Position numbers and translations under genes: made by a program
Shown here: positions 7,744 through 13,994 of the stretch, piece by piece
How the letters are laid out: each line of letters starts with the position of its first letter
Position numbering within the stretch: the stretch's first letter is position 1
From: Cryobacterium sp.
Lineage (GTDB): Bacteria; Actinomycetota; Actinomycetes; Actinomycetales; Microbacteriaceae
Reading direction: 5' to 3'
DNA length: 36,982 bases
Assembly (NCBI GenBank): GCA_019638935.1
Contig: JAHBSW010000023.1
Location: 1-36,982 of the forward strand
The notes under the pieces: generated by a model
What the model was told of the DNA's origin: nothing
The model's database searches: none
Seen by the model: the letters and a program-made list of their open reading frames with translations, nothing else

Positions 7744-7947
7744 ATGGCTGTTCCCAAGCGCAAGATGTCCCGCGCGAGCACTCGCGCGCGCCGCGCACAG
7801 TGGAAGGCGACTCCCCCCACCCTCGTGAAGACCGTCGAGAACGGCAAGGTCGTCTACAGCCTTCCCCACCGTGCGAAGGTCGTCGAGGACTCGGCCGGCA
7901 CCGCCCTTTACCTGGAGTACAAGGGTCGCAAGGTCGCCGATATCTGA
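7744..7947 (+). CDS. rpmF: 50S ribosomal protein L32, zinc-free form
   Basis: A 67-residue L32 beginning [22 protein letters not shown], as expected for bacterial L32. The C-terminal half, which in zinc-binding L32 carries two cysteine pairs, has no cysteine at all ([14 protein letters not shown]... YKGRKVADI). It is therefore the C-minus form that folds without zinc. AGGAAG at 7727-7732 is the likely ribosome site. The gene lies between yceD and rnc in the usual order. Confidence 0.96.
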   Translation: MAVPKRKMSRASTRARRAQWKATPPTLVKTVENGKVVYSLPHRAKVVEDSAGTALYLEYKGRKVADI

Positions 7948-7969
7948 GTCGTCTCGCAGGTCGACGGCT

Positions 7970-8710
7970 ATGGCGCAGCACCGCGACGCTTCCGAGCTCG
8001 CGACGGTGCTCGGCGTAGCCGTTGACCCGTCAACGCTGGAACTCGCGCTGACGCACCGCTCGTTCAGTTACGAGAACGGCGAAGTGCCGCACAACGAACG
8101 GCTCGAGTTCCTCGGCGACACCGTGCTCGGTCAGGCCGTCACGGTCCGGCTCTACCACGACTACCCCGATGTCGATGAGGGCGAACTCGCGAAGCGCCGC
8201 TCGAGCCTCGTGAGCACCGTCGCTCTCGCCGAGGTCGCGGCGATGATCGACCTGGGCGCCTACATCCGGCTCGGCCGCGGAGAGGAGCTCACCGGCGGAC
8301 GCCAGAAGGCCTCCATCCTCGCCGACACCCTCGAGGCGGTATTCGGTGCCACCTATCTGACGGCGGGTGCGGATGCCGCGACCGAGCTCGTGCTGCGTCT
8401 GCTCGCCCCGCTGCTCGACGACCCCTCGCGGGCGGGAGCGACCCTCGATCCGAAGACGTCTCTTCAGGAGCTCGCCGACGCGCGCGGTCTCGGAACCCCC
8501 GACTATGCGGTGACGAGCAGCGGGCCTCAGCACGCGAAAGCGTTCTCGGCGACGGTGTCGCTCGGCGGCTCAGCTATCGCGACGGGGGCCGGCACGAGCA
8601 AGAAGCAGGCCGAGATGGCGGCGGCGCTCGAGGCGTGGAACCTGCTGTCTGCCGACTCGCCGAGGCCGTCCGAGCACAAGCCCCCGATGTCCAAGACTGC
8701 GAAATCCTGA
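7970..8710 (+). CDS. rnc: Ribonuclease III
   Basis: A 246-residue double-strand RNA endonuclease for rRNA and mRNA processing. The signature HNERLEFLGD (residues 41-50) and the second catalytic cluster D119/E122 (ILADTLEAVFGA) are intact. A C-terminal double-stranded RNA-binding domain spans about residues 155-225 (DPKTSLQELADARG ... GTSKKQAEMAAALEAW). The ATG at 7970 is 22 bp after rpmF. The open frame extends upstream into rpmF, but this start fits family length. The stop is one base before the GTG of mutM, so the two are co-transcribed. A short Ser/Pro/Lys tail follows the RNA-binding domain. Confidence 0.95.
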   Translation: MAQHRDASELATVLGVAVDPSTLELALTHRSFSYENGEVPHNERLEFLGDTVLGQAVTVRLYHDYPDVDEGELAKRRSSLVSTVALAEVAAMIDLGAYIRLGRGEELTGGRQKASILADTLEAVFGATYLTAGADAATELVLRLLAPLLDDPSRAGATLDPKTSLQELADARGLGTPDYAVTSSGPQHAKAFSATVSLGGSAIATGAGTSKKQAEMAAALEAWNLLSADSPRPSEHKPPMSKTAKS

Positions 8711-8711
8711 C

Positions 8712-9683
8712 GTGCCTGAACTCCCCGAGGTCGAGGTCGTTCGACGCGGAATCGAACCCGCCGTGAGCTTCGCGACTGTCACCGCAGTGGAGGTGCTCGA
8801 CGAGCGCTCGCTGCGCCGGCATCCTGGACCCTCCGAGGACTTCGTCGAGCGCATGACCGGTGCCGTCTTGGGCGCCCCGGCGCGCCGCGGCAAGTTCCTC
8901 TGGGTGCCCCTTCTTCCTCGCGTGCGCCAAATGCAGGAGATCCCGGATGCTTCCCGCGAGATTCCAGCACCTGACTCACCCACGCACGCAGAATCTCCTG
9001 CATTTCGCACAATGCCCGAGAGGCATGCTGAGGCTCTCGTCGTGCACCTGGGCATGAGCGGTCAGATTCTGCTGCGGGGACGCGGCACCGACGACCCGCT
9101 CACGCGCATCCGTCTCGATCTCGACTCGCCGCACGGGGCGCTGCGACTCAACTTCGTCGATCAGCGCATCTTCGGCTCGATGGCGATCGACTCGCTCGTG
9201 CCGGCCGCCGACCACGCGGGCGAACGCGTGCCGACATCCGTCGCCCATATCGCCCGCGACCCGCTCGATCCGCTCTTCGATGACGCGTGGTTCCTCGCGA
9301 GGCTCGCGACCAAGCGCACGGGCATCAAGCGCGCTCTGCTCGACCAGAACCTGATCAGCGGCGTCGGCAACATCTACGCCGACGAGGCGCTCTGGCACGC
9401 CCGACTGCACTACGACCAGCCCGCGAACACAGTCTCGCGCGCGAAGGCGAGAGAGCTGCTTGCCGCCGTTCGTGACGTGTTCGCGAAGGCGCTCATCGAG
9501 GGCGGCACGAGCTTCGACGCGCAGTACGTCAACGTCAACGGGGAGTCGGGCTACTTCTCGCACTCCCTCGTGGCGTACGGTCAGCACGACAAGCCGTGCC
9601 CGCGCTGCGGGGCGACGATGGCGCGCGAGCCGTGGATGAATCGCAACTCGCACTTCTGCCCACGGTGCCAGCGCCTGCGATAG
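8712..9683 (+). CDS. mutM: Formamidopyrimidine-DNA glycosylase (Fpg/MutM) with a palindromic-element insertion
   Basis: A 323-residue 8-oxoguanine DNA glycosylase/AP lyase, longer than the usual 270-290. The GTG start gives PELPEVEVVRRG, placing the catalytic proline right after Met and glutamate E3. Lysine K61 (ARRGKFLW), the HLGMSGQ strand, LISGVGNIYADE and the C-terminal zinc finger CPRCG...FCPRC are all intact, so the enzyme looks functional. Residues ~72-101 (RQMQEIPDA ... AESPAFRTM) are extra and are encoded by a family A palindromic repeat. They sit between the strand after K61 and the HLGMSG strand, where E. coli Fpg has only a short turn. A surface loop is therefore the expected outcome. 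The gene follows rnc by one base. Confidence 0.96.
   Translation: MPELPEVEVVRRGIEPAVSFATVTAVEVLDERSLRRHPGPSEDFVERMTGAVLGAPARRGKFLWVPLLPRVRQMQEIPDASREIPAPDSPTHAESPAFRTMPERHAEALVVHLGMSGQILLRGRGTDDPLTRIRLDLDSPHGALRLNFVDQRIFGSMAIDSLVPAADHAGERVPTSVAHIARDPLDPLFDDAWFLARLATKRTGIKRALLDQNLISGVGNIYADEALWHARLHYDQPANTVSRAKARELLAAVRDVFAKALIEGGTSFDAQYVNVNGESGYFSHSLVAYGQHDKPCPRCGATMAREPWMNRNSHFCPRCQRLR
8924..9010. repeat. Family A palindromic element inserted in frame in mutM
   Basis: Left arm AAATGCAGGAGATCC (8929-8943) and right arm AGAATCTCCTGCATTTCGCAC (8990-9010) bracket a 77-bp core. Counting five flanking bases each side gives 87 bp, or 29 codons, so the mutM frame is kept. The translation MQEIPDA ... 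AESPAFRT matches the pattern of the smc copy (MQETPDA ... AESPAFRT). The outer five bases on the left are diverged from the consensus. Confidence 0.93.
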
Positions 9684-9691
9684 GAGTGCTG

Positions 9692-9967
9692 CTACCTGCT
9701 CAGGTACGCATCCCTGCGGTGCGCGATCGAGACCACGTCGATGACGAGGCGGTGGTCGACGATCCGGTAGATGACGCGGTGTTCGTCCCGTCGGGCCGAG
9801 TAGAGGGATGCCAGCGGTTCACGCAGCGGCTTGCCGACACGACGCGGATTCTCGCGCAGCGCACCCGTGATCGACTTGAAAGCCGCCGCCGGTATTTTCT
9901 CGGGCAGGTCGACCTTGAGCGCTCGCCGCGCGGAGCGACTGAAGACGACCTCGTAGGCATCGCTCAC
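9692..9967 (-). CDS. relE: RelE/ParE-family toxin
   Basis: A 91-residue RelE-superfamily toxin. It reads SDAYEVVFSRSARRALKVDLP at the start and has the family's C-terminal core LYSARRDEHRVIYRIVDHRLVIDVVSIAHRRDAYLSR, here cited by position (about residues 55-91). RelE proteins cleave mRNA on ribosomes; ParE relatives act on gyrase, and sequence alone does not fully separate them. The GTG start at 9967 overlaps the stop of a 42-codon upstream frame by 4 bp, the usual antitoxin-toxin arrangement. It converges on mutM with an 8-bp gap. Confidence 0.85.
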   Translation of the reverse strand: MSDAYEVVFSRSARRALKVDLPEKIPAAAFKSITGALRENPRRVGKPLREPLASLYSARRDEHRVIYRIVDHRLVIDVVSIAHRRDAYLSR

Positions 9968-10092
9968 GCGGTGAGCCTCCCCCGAGCATGCAATGCCTCG
10001 CGTACGTCGTCGGCAGAAGAGACCTCGTCCTCCGCCAGATCGGCGAGTCCCTGTCGGATGAGTTTGATGCGAAGCGGTTTTGGCTTGCGCAT
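9964..10092 (-). CDS. Small putative antitoxin of the RelE pair
   Basis: A 42-residue frame from ATG (CAT at 10090-10092 on the + strand) to a TGA that overlaps the toxin GTG by 4 bp. It starts MRKPKPLRIKLIRQGLADLA and has an acidic second half (EDEVSSADDVREALHARGRL). No in-frame start exists further upstream because a TGA precedes the ATG by seven codons. It is shorter than usual RelB/Phd antitoxins and I do not recognise a DNA-binding fold. The assignment rests on coupling to the toxin gene. A truncated antitoxin is the alternative. Confidence 0.55.
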   Translation of the reverse strand: MRKPKPLRIKLIRQGLADLAEDEVSSADDVREALHARGRLTA

Positions 10093-10120
10093 GTGATGTT
10101 GATGAAGGCATCATTAGAGC
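10093..10120. promoter_or_regulatory. Shared 28-bp control region of two divergent toxin-antitoxin modules
   Basis: Only 28 bp separate the antitoxin starts at 10092 (-) and 10121 (+). The spacer contains an inverted repeat TGATG-AAGG-CATCA (10100-10113), a plausible operator for one or both antitoxins. I see no convincing canonical promoter. Confidence 0.45.
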
Positions 10121-10351
10121 ATGTCGATGATTCAAGTGCGGAACGTTCCCGAAGAGTTGCACCGACAGCTCAAAGTGCGCGCGGCCCGCGAAGGGATCAC
10201 CCTCTCCGAACTCGCATTGAACGAGTTGCGGCGAGCTGCGGCGGCGCCGAGTCCCGCTGAGTTGCGAGAGCGATTCGCCTCACGAGAGCTTCGGTCAAAC
10301 GGTGGGGAGTCGGCGGCAGAGTCGACTCGTGCCGAGCGGGATGCGCGGTGA
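10121..10351 (+). CDS. vapB: VapB/FitA-type ribbon-helix-helix antitoxin
   Basis: A 76-residue antitoxin. Residues 1-40 form a ribbon-helix-helix DNA-binding motif (IQVRNVPEELHRQLKVRAAREGITLSELALNELRR, given by position), with the FitA/VapB strand IQVRNVP. The Arg/Ser/Glu-rich C-terminal tail is the usual toxin-wrapping part. It starts at ATG 10121; a second ATG two codons on is possible. Its TGA overlaps the GTG of the PIN toxin by 4 bp. It should repress its own promoter with the toxin as co-repressor. Confidence 0.87.
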   Translation: MSMIQVRNVPEELHRQLKVRAAREGITLSELALNELRRAAAAPSPAELRERFASRELRSNGGESAAESTRAERDAR

Positions 10352-10743
10352 TCGTTCTCGACACCTCTGCGGCGATCGAGTTGACCCTCGCACTTCCCTT
10401 GTCGCGGAGAGTGCAGCAACGTCTTGAAGAAGACGAGTGGCAGATTGCAGCGCCGCAGCTGCTTTCGGTTGAGGTGCTGCAGGTGCTCCGGCGGAGGGTT
10501 GCGGCGGGGCTGACCACTCTCGCTCAGGCCGAAGAGGCTCGTGAGCTGCTGCGAGACCTGAACATCCGCTTCTTCGACCACGACACTCTCGTTGATCGCG
10601 TGTGGCGCCTTCGCGACAACCTGACCGCATACGACGCGTGCTTTGTCGTGCTTGCTGAGCTTCTTGACAGCGAGCTGGTGACGACGGATGTGCGCCTCGC
10701 GAGGGCGCCGGGGCACGACGCTCGAGTAGTCCTCGTGCAATAA
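10348..10743 (+). CDS. vapC: VapC PIN-domain ribonuclease toxin
   Basis: A 131-residue PIN-domain toxin. The acidic metal-binding residues are placed as in VapC: D5 (MIVLDTSA), E42 (SVEVLQ), D96 (TAYDACFV) and D113 (VTTDVRLA). Members of this family cleave tRNA or rRNA and are held inactive by the partner antitoxin. The GTG start overlaps the vapB stop, giving coupled translation. It ends facing a convergent membrane-protein gene with a hairpin between them. Confidence 0.92.
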   Translation: MIVLDTSAAIELTLALPLSRRVQQRLEEDEWQIAAPQLLSVEVLQVLRRRVAAGLTTLAQAEEARELLRDLNIRFFDHDTLVDRVWRLRDNLTAYDACFVVLAELLDSELVTTDVRLARAPGHDARVVLVQ

Positions 10744-10797
10744 GACTGATGTTGTCTTCGAGCTGGAGAGCCGTCGAGGATCTGTGAGAAAGTCCGC

Positions 10798-10819
10798 GGC
10801 TGACTAATCGGAGTCAGCC
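10798..10819. terminator. Bidirectional hairpin between vapC and the convergent membrane-protein gene
   Basis: GGCTGACT (10798-10805) pairs with AGTCAGCC (10812-10819) around a 6-nt loop. A further CCGC/GCGG pairing (10794-10797 with 10823-10826) follows a small bulge. The stop codon of the minus-strand gene lies within the stem. Confidence 0.6.
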
Positions 10820-11146
10820 TCCGCGGGTCAGGATGAAGATCGCAACACATCCGGCTGCCAGGCCGAGATAGCCAAGGAAGACTCCCGCATACGCCAGGCC
10901 CCAACCCTGCTCGTTCGTGCGACGGATCTGTGAAAGTGCGATGTGGCCGAGTACGACCGCCGCGATGGACACGAAGAACGCTAGGACGAAGGCCGCGATT
11001 GCAAGCGTGTTCATTTTCTCCGAGAGGACTATCTCTCCGTCCCTTATCTTTTGCCCATGTGCTCTAAGCGGAACGATCAAGCCCGAGAGCGCGAAGAGGA
11101 GCAGGAAGAACAGCACGGGCACAAGAGCGGTCAGATTTGAGATCAT
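10814..11146 (-). CDS. Small membrane protein (DUF4190-like)
   Basis: A 110-residue protein with three predicted TM helices (about residues 5-27, 48-72 and 84-107). The last two, with the loop HIALSQIRRTNEQGWGLAYAGVFLGYLGL, resemble DUF4190 proteins, which are common in actinobacteria and of unknown function. The ATG at 11146 is chosen because it lies just downstream of the dyad promoter region. An internal ATG at codon 45 would leave only the two DUF4190 helices. It is transcribed divergently from the HTH gene at 11231 and shares its operator region. Confidence 0.75.
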   Translation of the reverse strand: MISNLTALVPVLFFLLLFALSGLIVPLRAHGQKIRDGEIVLSEKMNTLAIAAFVLAFFVSIAAVVLGHIALSQIRRTNEQGWGLAYAGVFLGYLGLAAGCVAIFILTRGG

Positions 11147-11182
11147 AGCGATTCGCTTTCTAGAAGCAACGAGGGTTGAGCG

Positions 11183-11222
11183 CAGCACAGGATACTGTGT
11201 CAAAGCACAGTATCCTGTGCTG
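11183..11222. promoter_or_regulatory. 17-bp perfect inverted repeat: paired operators with divergent -10 boxes
   Basis: CAGCACAGGATACTGTG (11183-11199) and its exact reverse complement (11206-11222) flank a 6-bp spacer. Each arm also contains its own dyad, CACAG-N4-CTGTG (11186-11199 and 11206-11219), with centres 20 bp apart, about two helical turns. TATCCT, a possible -10, occurs on the + strand at 11211-11216 and symmetrically on the - strand at 11194-11189. Binding by the adjacent HTH protein would cover both promoters. Confidence 0.75.
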
Positions 11223-11230
11223 TCTCGTCG

Positions 11231-11509
11231 TTGCAACTTCGATTTGCTGGAGGTGTGCCGGAACCTCCCCAACCTGATCTTGCGCGCCTCCGGTACATCA
11301 TCAGCAGGGAACGCATGCGATCCGGCCTGACTATCGAGCAGTTGTCTGAATTGTCTGGAGTAAGTCGTCAGACGATTCTCAATATCGGCTCCGGTAAGCA
11401 CTTCGGCGATCTGAAGACGTGGCTCAAGCTCTCGCGTGCACTCGACGTCAGCCTCGATCAGCTGCTTGCCGAAGTGTGGAGCGGGGATAGCGGTTCGGCG
11501 AGCAAGTAG
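11231..11509 (+). CDS. XRE-family helix-turn-helix regulator
   Basis: A protein of up to 92 residues containing one Cro/CI-type HTH (LRYIISRERMRSG as helix 1; LTIEQLSELSGVSRQTILNI as the HTH core), followed by SGKHFGDLKTWLKLSRALDVSLDQLL. The start is uncertain. TTG 11231 gives the longest form; GTG 11255 is in frame but its GGAGG is only 1 nt away; ATG 11315 would cut into helix 1. It lies next to a double dyad operator and divergent from a small membrane protein, so autoregulation and control of that neighbour are likely. Its TAG stop doubles as the start of the next gene's -10 box. Confidence 0.82.
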   Translation: MQLRFAGGVPEPPQPDLARLRYIISRERMRSGLTIEQLSELSGVSRQTILNIGSGKHFGDLKTWLKLSRALDVSLDQLLAEVWSGDSGSASK

Positions 11510-11512
11510 TGT
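11507..11512 (+). promoter_or_regulatory. Putative -10 box for acyl-CoA dehydrogenase, overlapping the upstream stop codon
   Basis: TAGTGT begins with the TAG stop of the HTH gene and ends 7 nt before the ATG at 11520. No ribosome site is visible. Confidence 0.5.
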
Positions 11513-11519
11513 CGATTCC

Positions 11520-12695
11520 ATGACCGACGTGACCGCACAGAATGCCGAAGAGCTACTCGGACTCGAGGCTCTCATCACGCCCGAGGAGCGCGAGTGGCAG
11601 CTCAAGGCCCGCGCCTTCGCGACCGAGCGCATCCTGCCCACGATCGACGGCGATTTCGAGGCGAAGGAGTTCCGCAAGAGCCTCGTGCCCGAGCTGGGTG
11701 CGCTCGGCATGCTCGGCATGCACCTCGAGGGCTACGATTGCGCGGGCGCCGGCGCGGTGAGCTACGGACTCGTCTGCCACGAGCTCGAGGCGGGCGACTC
11801 GTCGTGGCGCACCTTCGTGTCGGTGCAGGGCTCGCTCGCGATGACCGCGATTCACCGCTTCGGCACGGAGGAGCAGAAGCAGCGCTGGCTTCCGGGCATG
11901 GCGACGGGGGAGTTGATCGGATGCTTCGCCCTCACCGAGCCGACGGGCGGCAGCGATCCGGGCGGCATGAAGACGATCGCGAGGCGTGACGGCGACGAGT
12001 GGGTGATCAGCGGTCAGAAGCGCTGGATCGGCCTCGCCTCGATCGCCGATGTCGCGATCGTCTGGGCGCGCACCGATGACGGTGTGCGAGGGTTCGTCGT
12101 GCCGACGAAGACGGTCGGGTTCCGCCCGCTCGACATCGTCAACAAGATGTCGCTGCGCGCATCCATTCAGTGCGACCTCTACTTCGACGACCTGCGGGTG
12201 CCGGCCGACGCGATCCTGCCGCTCGCCGAGGGGCTGTCGGCACCGTTCTCCTGCCTCGATGAGGCCCGCTTCGGCATCGTCTGGGGGGCGCTCGGCGCCG
12301 CCCGCGCGTGCCTTGACGCCGCCGTCGAGCGGTCGCGCACGCGCGAGGTGTTCGGTGCGCCGATCGGCTCCCGTCAGCTCGTGCAGCACAACCTCGCCGA
12401 GGCCTTCGTCGAGTACGAGAAGGGGATGCTGCTCGCCCTGCACCTCGGTCGGCTCAAGGAGAAGGGCCCCGTTCCGCCGGAGCAGATCTCGATCGGCAAG
12501 CTCAACAGCGTGCGCGAGGCGATCGCGATCGCGCACGCTGCTCGCGGCATCCTCGGCGGTGACGGGGTGACGACGGACTTTCCCGTCATGCGCCACCTCG
12601 CCAACCTCGAGTCGGTGCGCACCTATGAGGGCACGGACGAGATCCACACGCTGGTGGTCGGCCGCGCCCTCACGGGTATCGCCGCGTTCCGCTAA
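11520..12695 (+). CDS. Acyl-CoA dehydrogenase, glutaryl-CoA dehydrogenase-like
   Basis: A 391-residue FAD-dependent acyl-CoA dehydrogenase. The three-domain order is visible: an N-terminal helical domain, FALTEPTGGSDPGGM for flavin/substrate contact in the middle domain, and a C-terminal helical domain with the catalytic base E370 in TYEGTDEIH. The arginine-containing SLRAS motif and overall pattern recall glutaryl-CoA dehydrogenase, but decarboxylating activity cannot be proven here. The ATG at 11520 is used because the in-frame extension upstream lies inside the HTH gene. It converges on the acetyltransferase with stop codons overlapping by 4 bp. Confidence 0.9.
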   Translation: MTDVTAQNAEELLGLEALITPEEREWQLKARAFATERILPTIDGDFEAKEFRKSLVPELGALGMLGMHLEGYDCAGAGAVSYGLVCHELEAGDSSWRTFVSVQGSLAMTAIHRFGTEEQKQRWLPGMATGELIGCFALTEPTGGSDPGGMKTIARRDGDEWVISGQKRWIGLASIADVAIVWARTDDGVRGFVVPTKTVGFRPLDIVNKMSLRASIQCDLYFDDLRVPADAILPLAEGLSAPFSCLDEARFGIVWGALGAARACLDAAVERSRTREVFGAPIGSRQLVQHNLAEAFVEYEKGMLLALHLGRLKEKGPVPPEQISIGKLNSVREAIAIAHAARGILGGDGVTTDFPVMRHLANLESVRTYEGTDEIHTLVVGRALTGIAAFR

Positions 12696-13774
12696 GCGTC
12701 CGTCGCGGCGGCCTTCTTCCAGCCGCCGCCGTAGCCCACGGCGACGAAGCCGATCGCCTCGTTGACATCGAGCATGGGACGGTTCTCCTCCGCGTTGAAG
12801 GTGGTCACCGCGGGGTGACCCGGATGCGTCTCGGCCAGGAACTGCAGGTTCGCGAGCTTGAGCAGCATGCCGAGGCGATGCCCGCGGTGCTCCTTGAGCA
12901 CGAGGGTGTCGTTCTGCTCGACGGGTCGCTCGAGCTCCGGCGGCACCGACAGCTCGGTGAACCCGGCGATGTCGCCCGTCGGCTCGTGCACGGCGATCAC
13001 AGTGAGCACGGCCCGCGGACTCTCGCTTCGGCGCTCCTCGTAGTCGCGCACGCGCTCGTCGGTCCAGTTCTCCTCGTTGACGTCGAGCCCCGCTGCCGGG
13101 GCGTCGGTGCTCATTCGCTGCCGCAGCAGGCCGAGTCCGGCGATCCACTTCTCGGGTGCCTTTCCCTCCCAGCGCTCGAGCACGTAGTCCTCGGCGTGAG
13201 CGCGAGCATCCCCGAGCATCGCCTCGAGCTCGGCCTCGTCGAGCGGGAGCTCGAGTCGGCTCATCCGCTCCACCTGCTCGAGCCGGAATCCGCGCGCCAG
13301 CACGAACCGGGTCTCGGGGTTGTGCAGCGGAACCGAGCCGAAGCCCGTCGGCGACGCGAGCTGCTCGCCCGAGTCGGCCTCCTTGTGCATGATGTAGCAC
13401 TGCTGCACGCTGCGGCCGTCGGCGTTCGTCATCTCCACGAGCCTCTCGTAGAGGGCCGACCCGATGCCGCGTCCGCGAAAGGCGGGCAGCACCTCGACGG
13501 TGAGCCAGACATCCGTCGCCCCCTCCTCGACAGGCGCCTCGTAGATGGCGCGCGCCACGATGCGACCGTCGACGCGGGCGACGATGCAGGTCTGGGGCTG
13601 GTAGGTGTCGTGATAGTAGGGCAGCAGTTCGGCGGGCTCGTACGCGAGGTCGCGGTTGCCGACGGTGTCGGCCTCGATCTCGTTGCGCACGTGCACCATC
13701 TCGACGAAGTCGGAGGCGTCGGAATCGGTGATTGACGCCGGAATGGTGAGAGTTTCGATCGTGAAACTGGTCAT
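12692..13774 (-). CDS. Tandem GNAT-domain N-acetyltransferase
   Basis: A 360-residue protein made of two GNAT folds. The first has the acetyl-CoA-binding loop RGRGIG (residues 100-105) within FRGRGIGSALYERLVEM. The second, degenerate one has KEHRGHRLGMLLKLANLQFL near residue 295. Two-domain actinobacterial GNATs of this kind include mycothiol-synthase-like and antibiotic-modifying enzymes; the substrate here is unknown. Translation probably uses AAGGAAC just upstream of the ATG. The gene converges on the acyl-CoA dehydrogenase (4-bp overlap of stops) and diverges from smc. Confidence 0.87.
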   Translation of the reverse strand: MTSFTIETLTIPASITDSDASDFVEMVHVRNEIEADTVGNRDLAYEPAELLPYYHDTYQPQTCIVARVDGRIVARAIYEAPVEEGATDVWLTVEVLPAFRGRGIGSALYERLVEMTNADGRSVQQCYIMHKEADSGEQLASPTGFGSVPLHNPETRFVLARGFRLEQVERMSRLELPLDEAELEAMLGDARAHAEDYVLERWEGKAPEKWIAGLGLLRQRMSTDAPAAGLDVNEENWTDERVRDYEERRSESPRAVLTVIAVHEPTGDIAGFTELSVPPELERPVEQNDTLVLKEHRGHRLGMLLKLANLQFLAETHPGHPAVTTFNAEENRPMLDVNEAIGFVAVGYGGGWKKAAATDA

Positions 13775-13994
13775 GGGTGTTCCTTGGTTGGTAGTGCGGT
13801 GATTCAGGATGCGGGAGCCGGTCGGGCCGGCGACGGAATTGCACAGGCGTCAGAATGTGCAAAGCCGATCAGACTACAACCGCCGTGGCGTCGATGATCA
13901 GAGTGTGATCGAACCGTTGTCTATCGCGCTTGAGTGGGGCGGCCGTCCGGTACCGTAGTTCCGTGCAGCGGCGGAGACGGAGAAGGGCGGGCTC
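13775..13994. promoter_or_regulatory. Divergent intergenic region between the acetyltransferase and smc
   Basis: This 220-bp region holds an inverted repeat TTGCACA (13839-13845) / TGTGCAA (13856-13862) with a 10-nt spacer. On the minus strand, TAGTCT (13876-13871) could be a -10 for the acetyltransferase. On the plus strand, TTGAGT (13930-13935) and TACCGT (13951-13956) could serve smc with a 15-bp spacing. GGAGAAGG before 13995 is the smc ribosome site. No gene is seen here. Confidence 0.4.

Noticed and set aside
9692-10162. A 156-codon form of the RelE-type toxin
   Set aside because: The N-terminal 65 residues lie over the antitoxin frame and the neighbouring control region and are not toxin-like; the GTG at 9967 gives normal toxin length.
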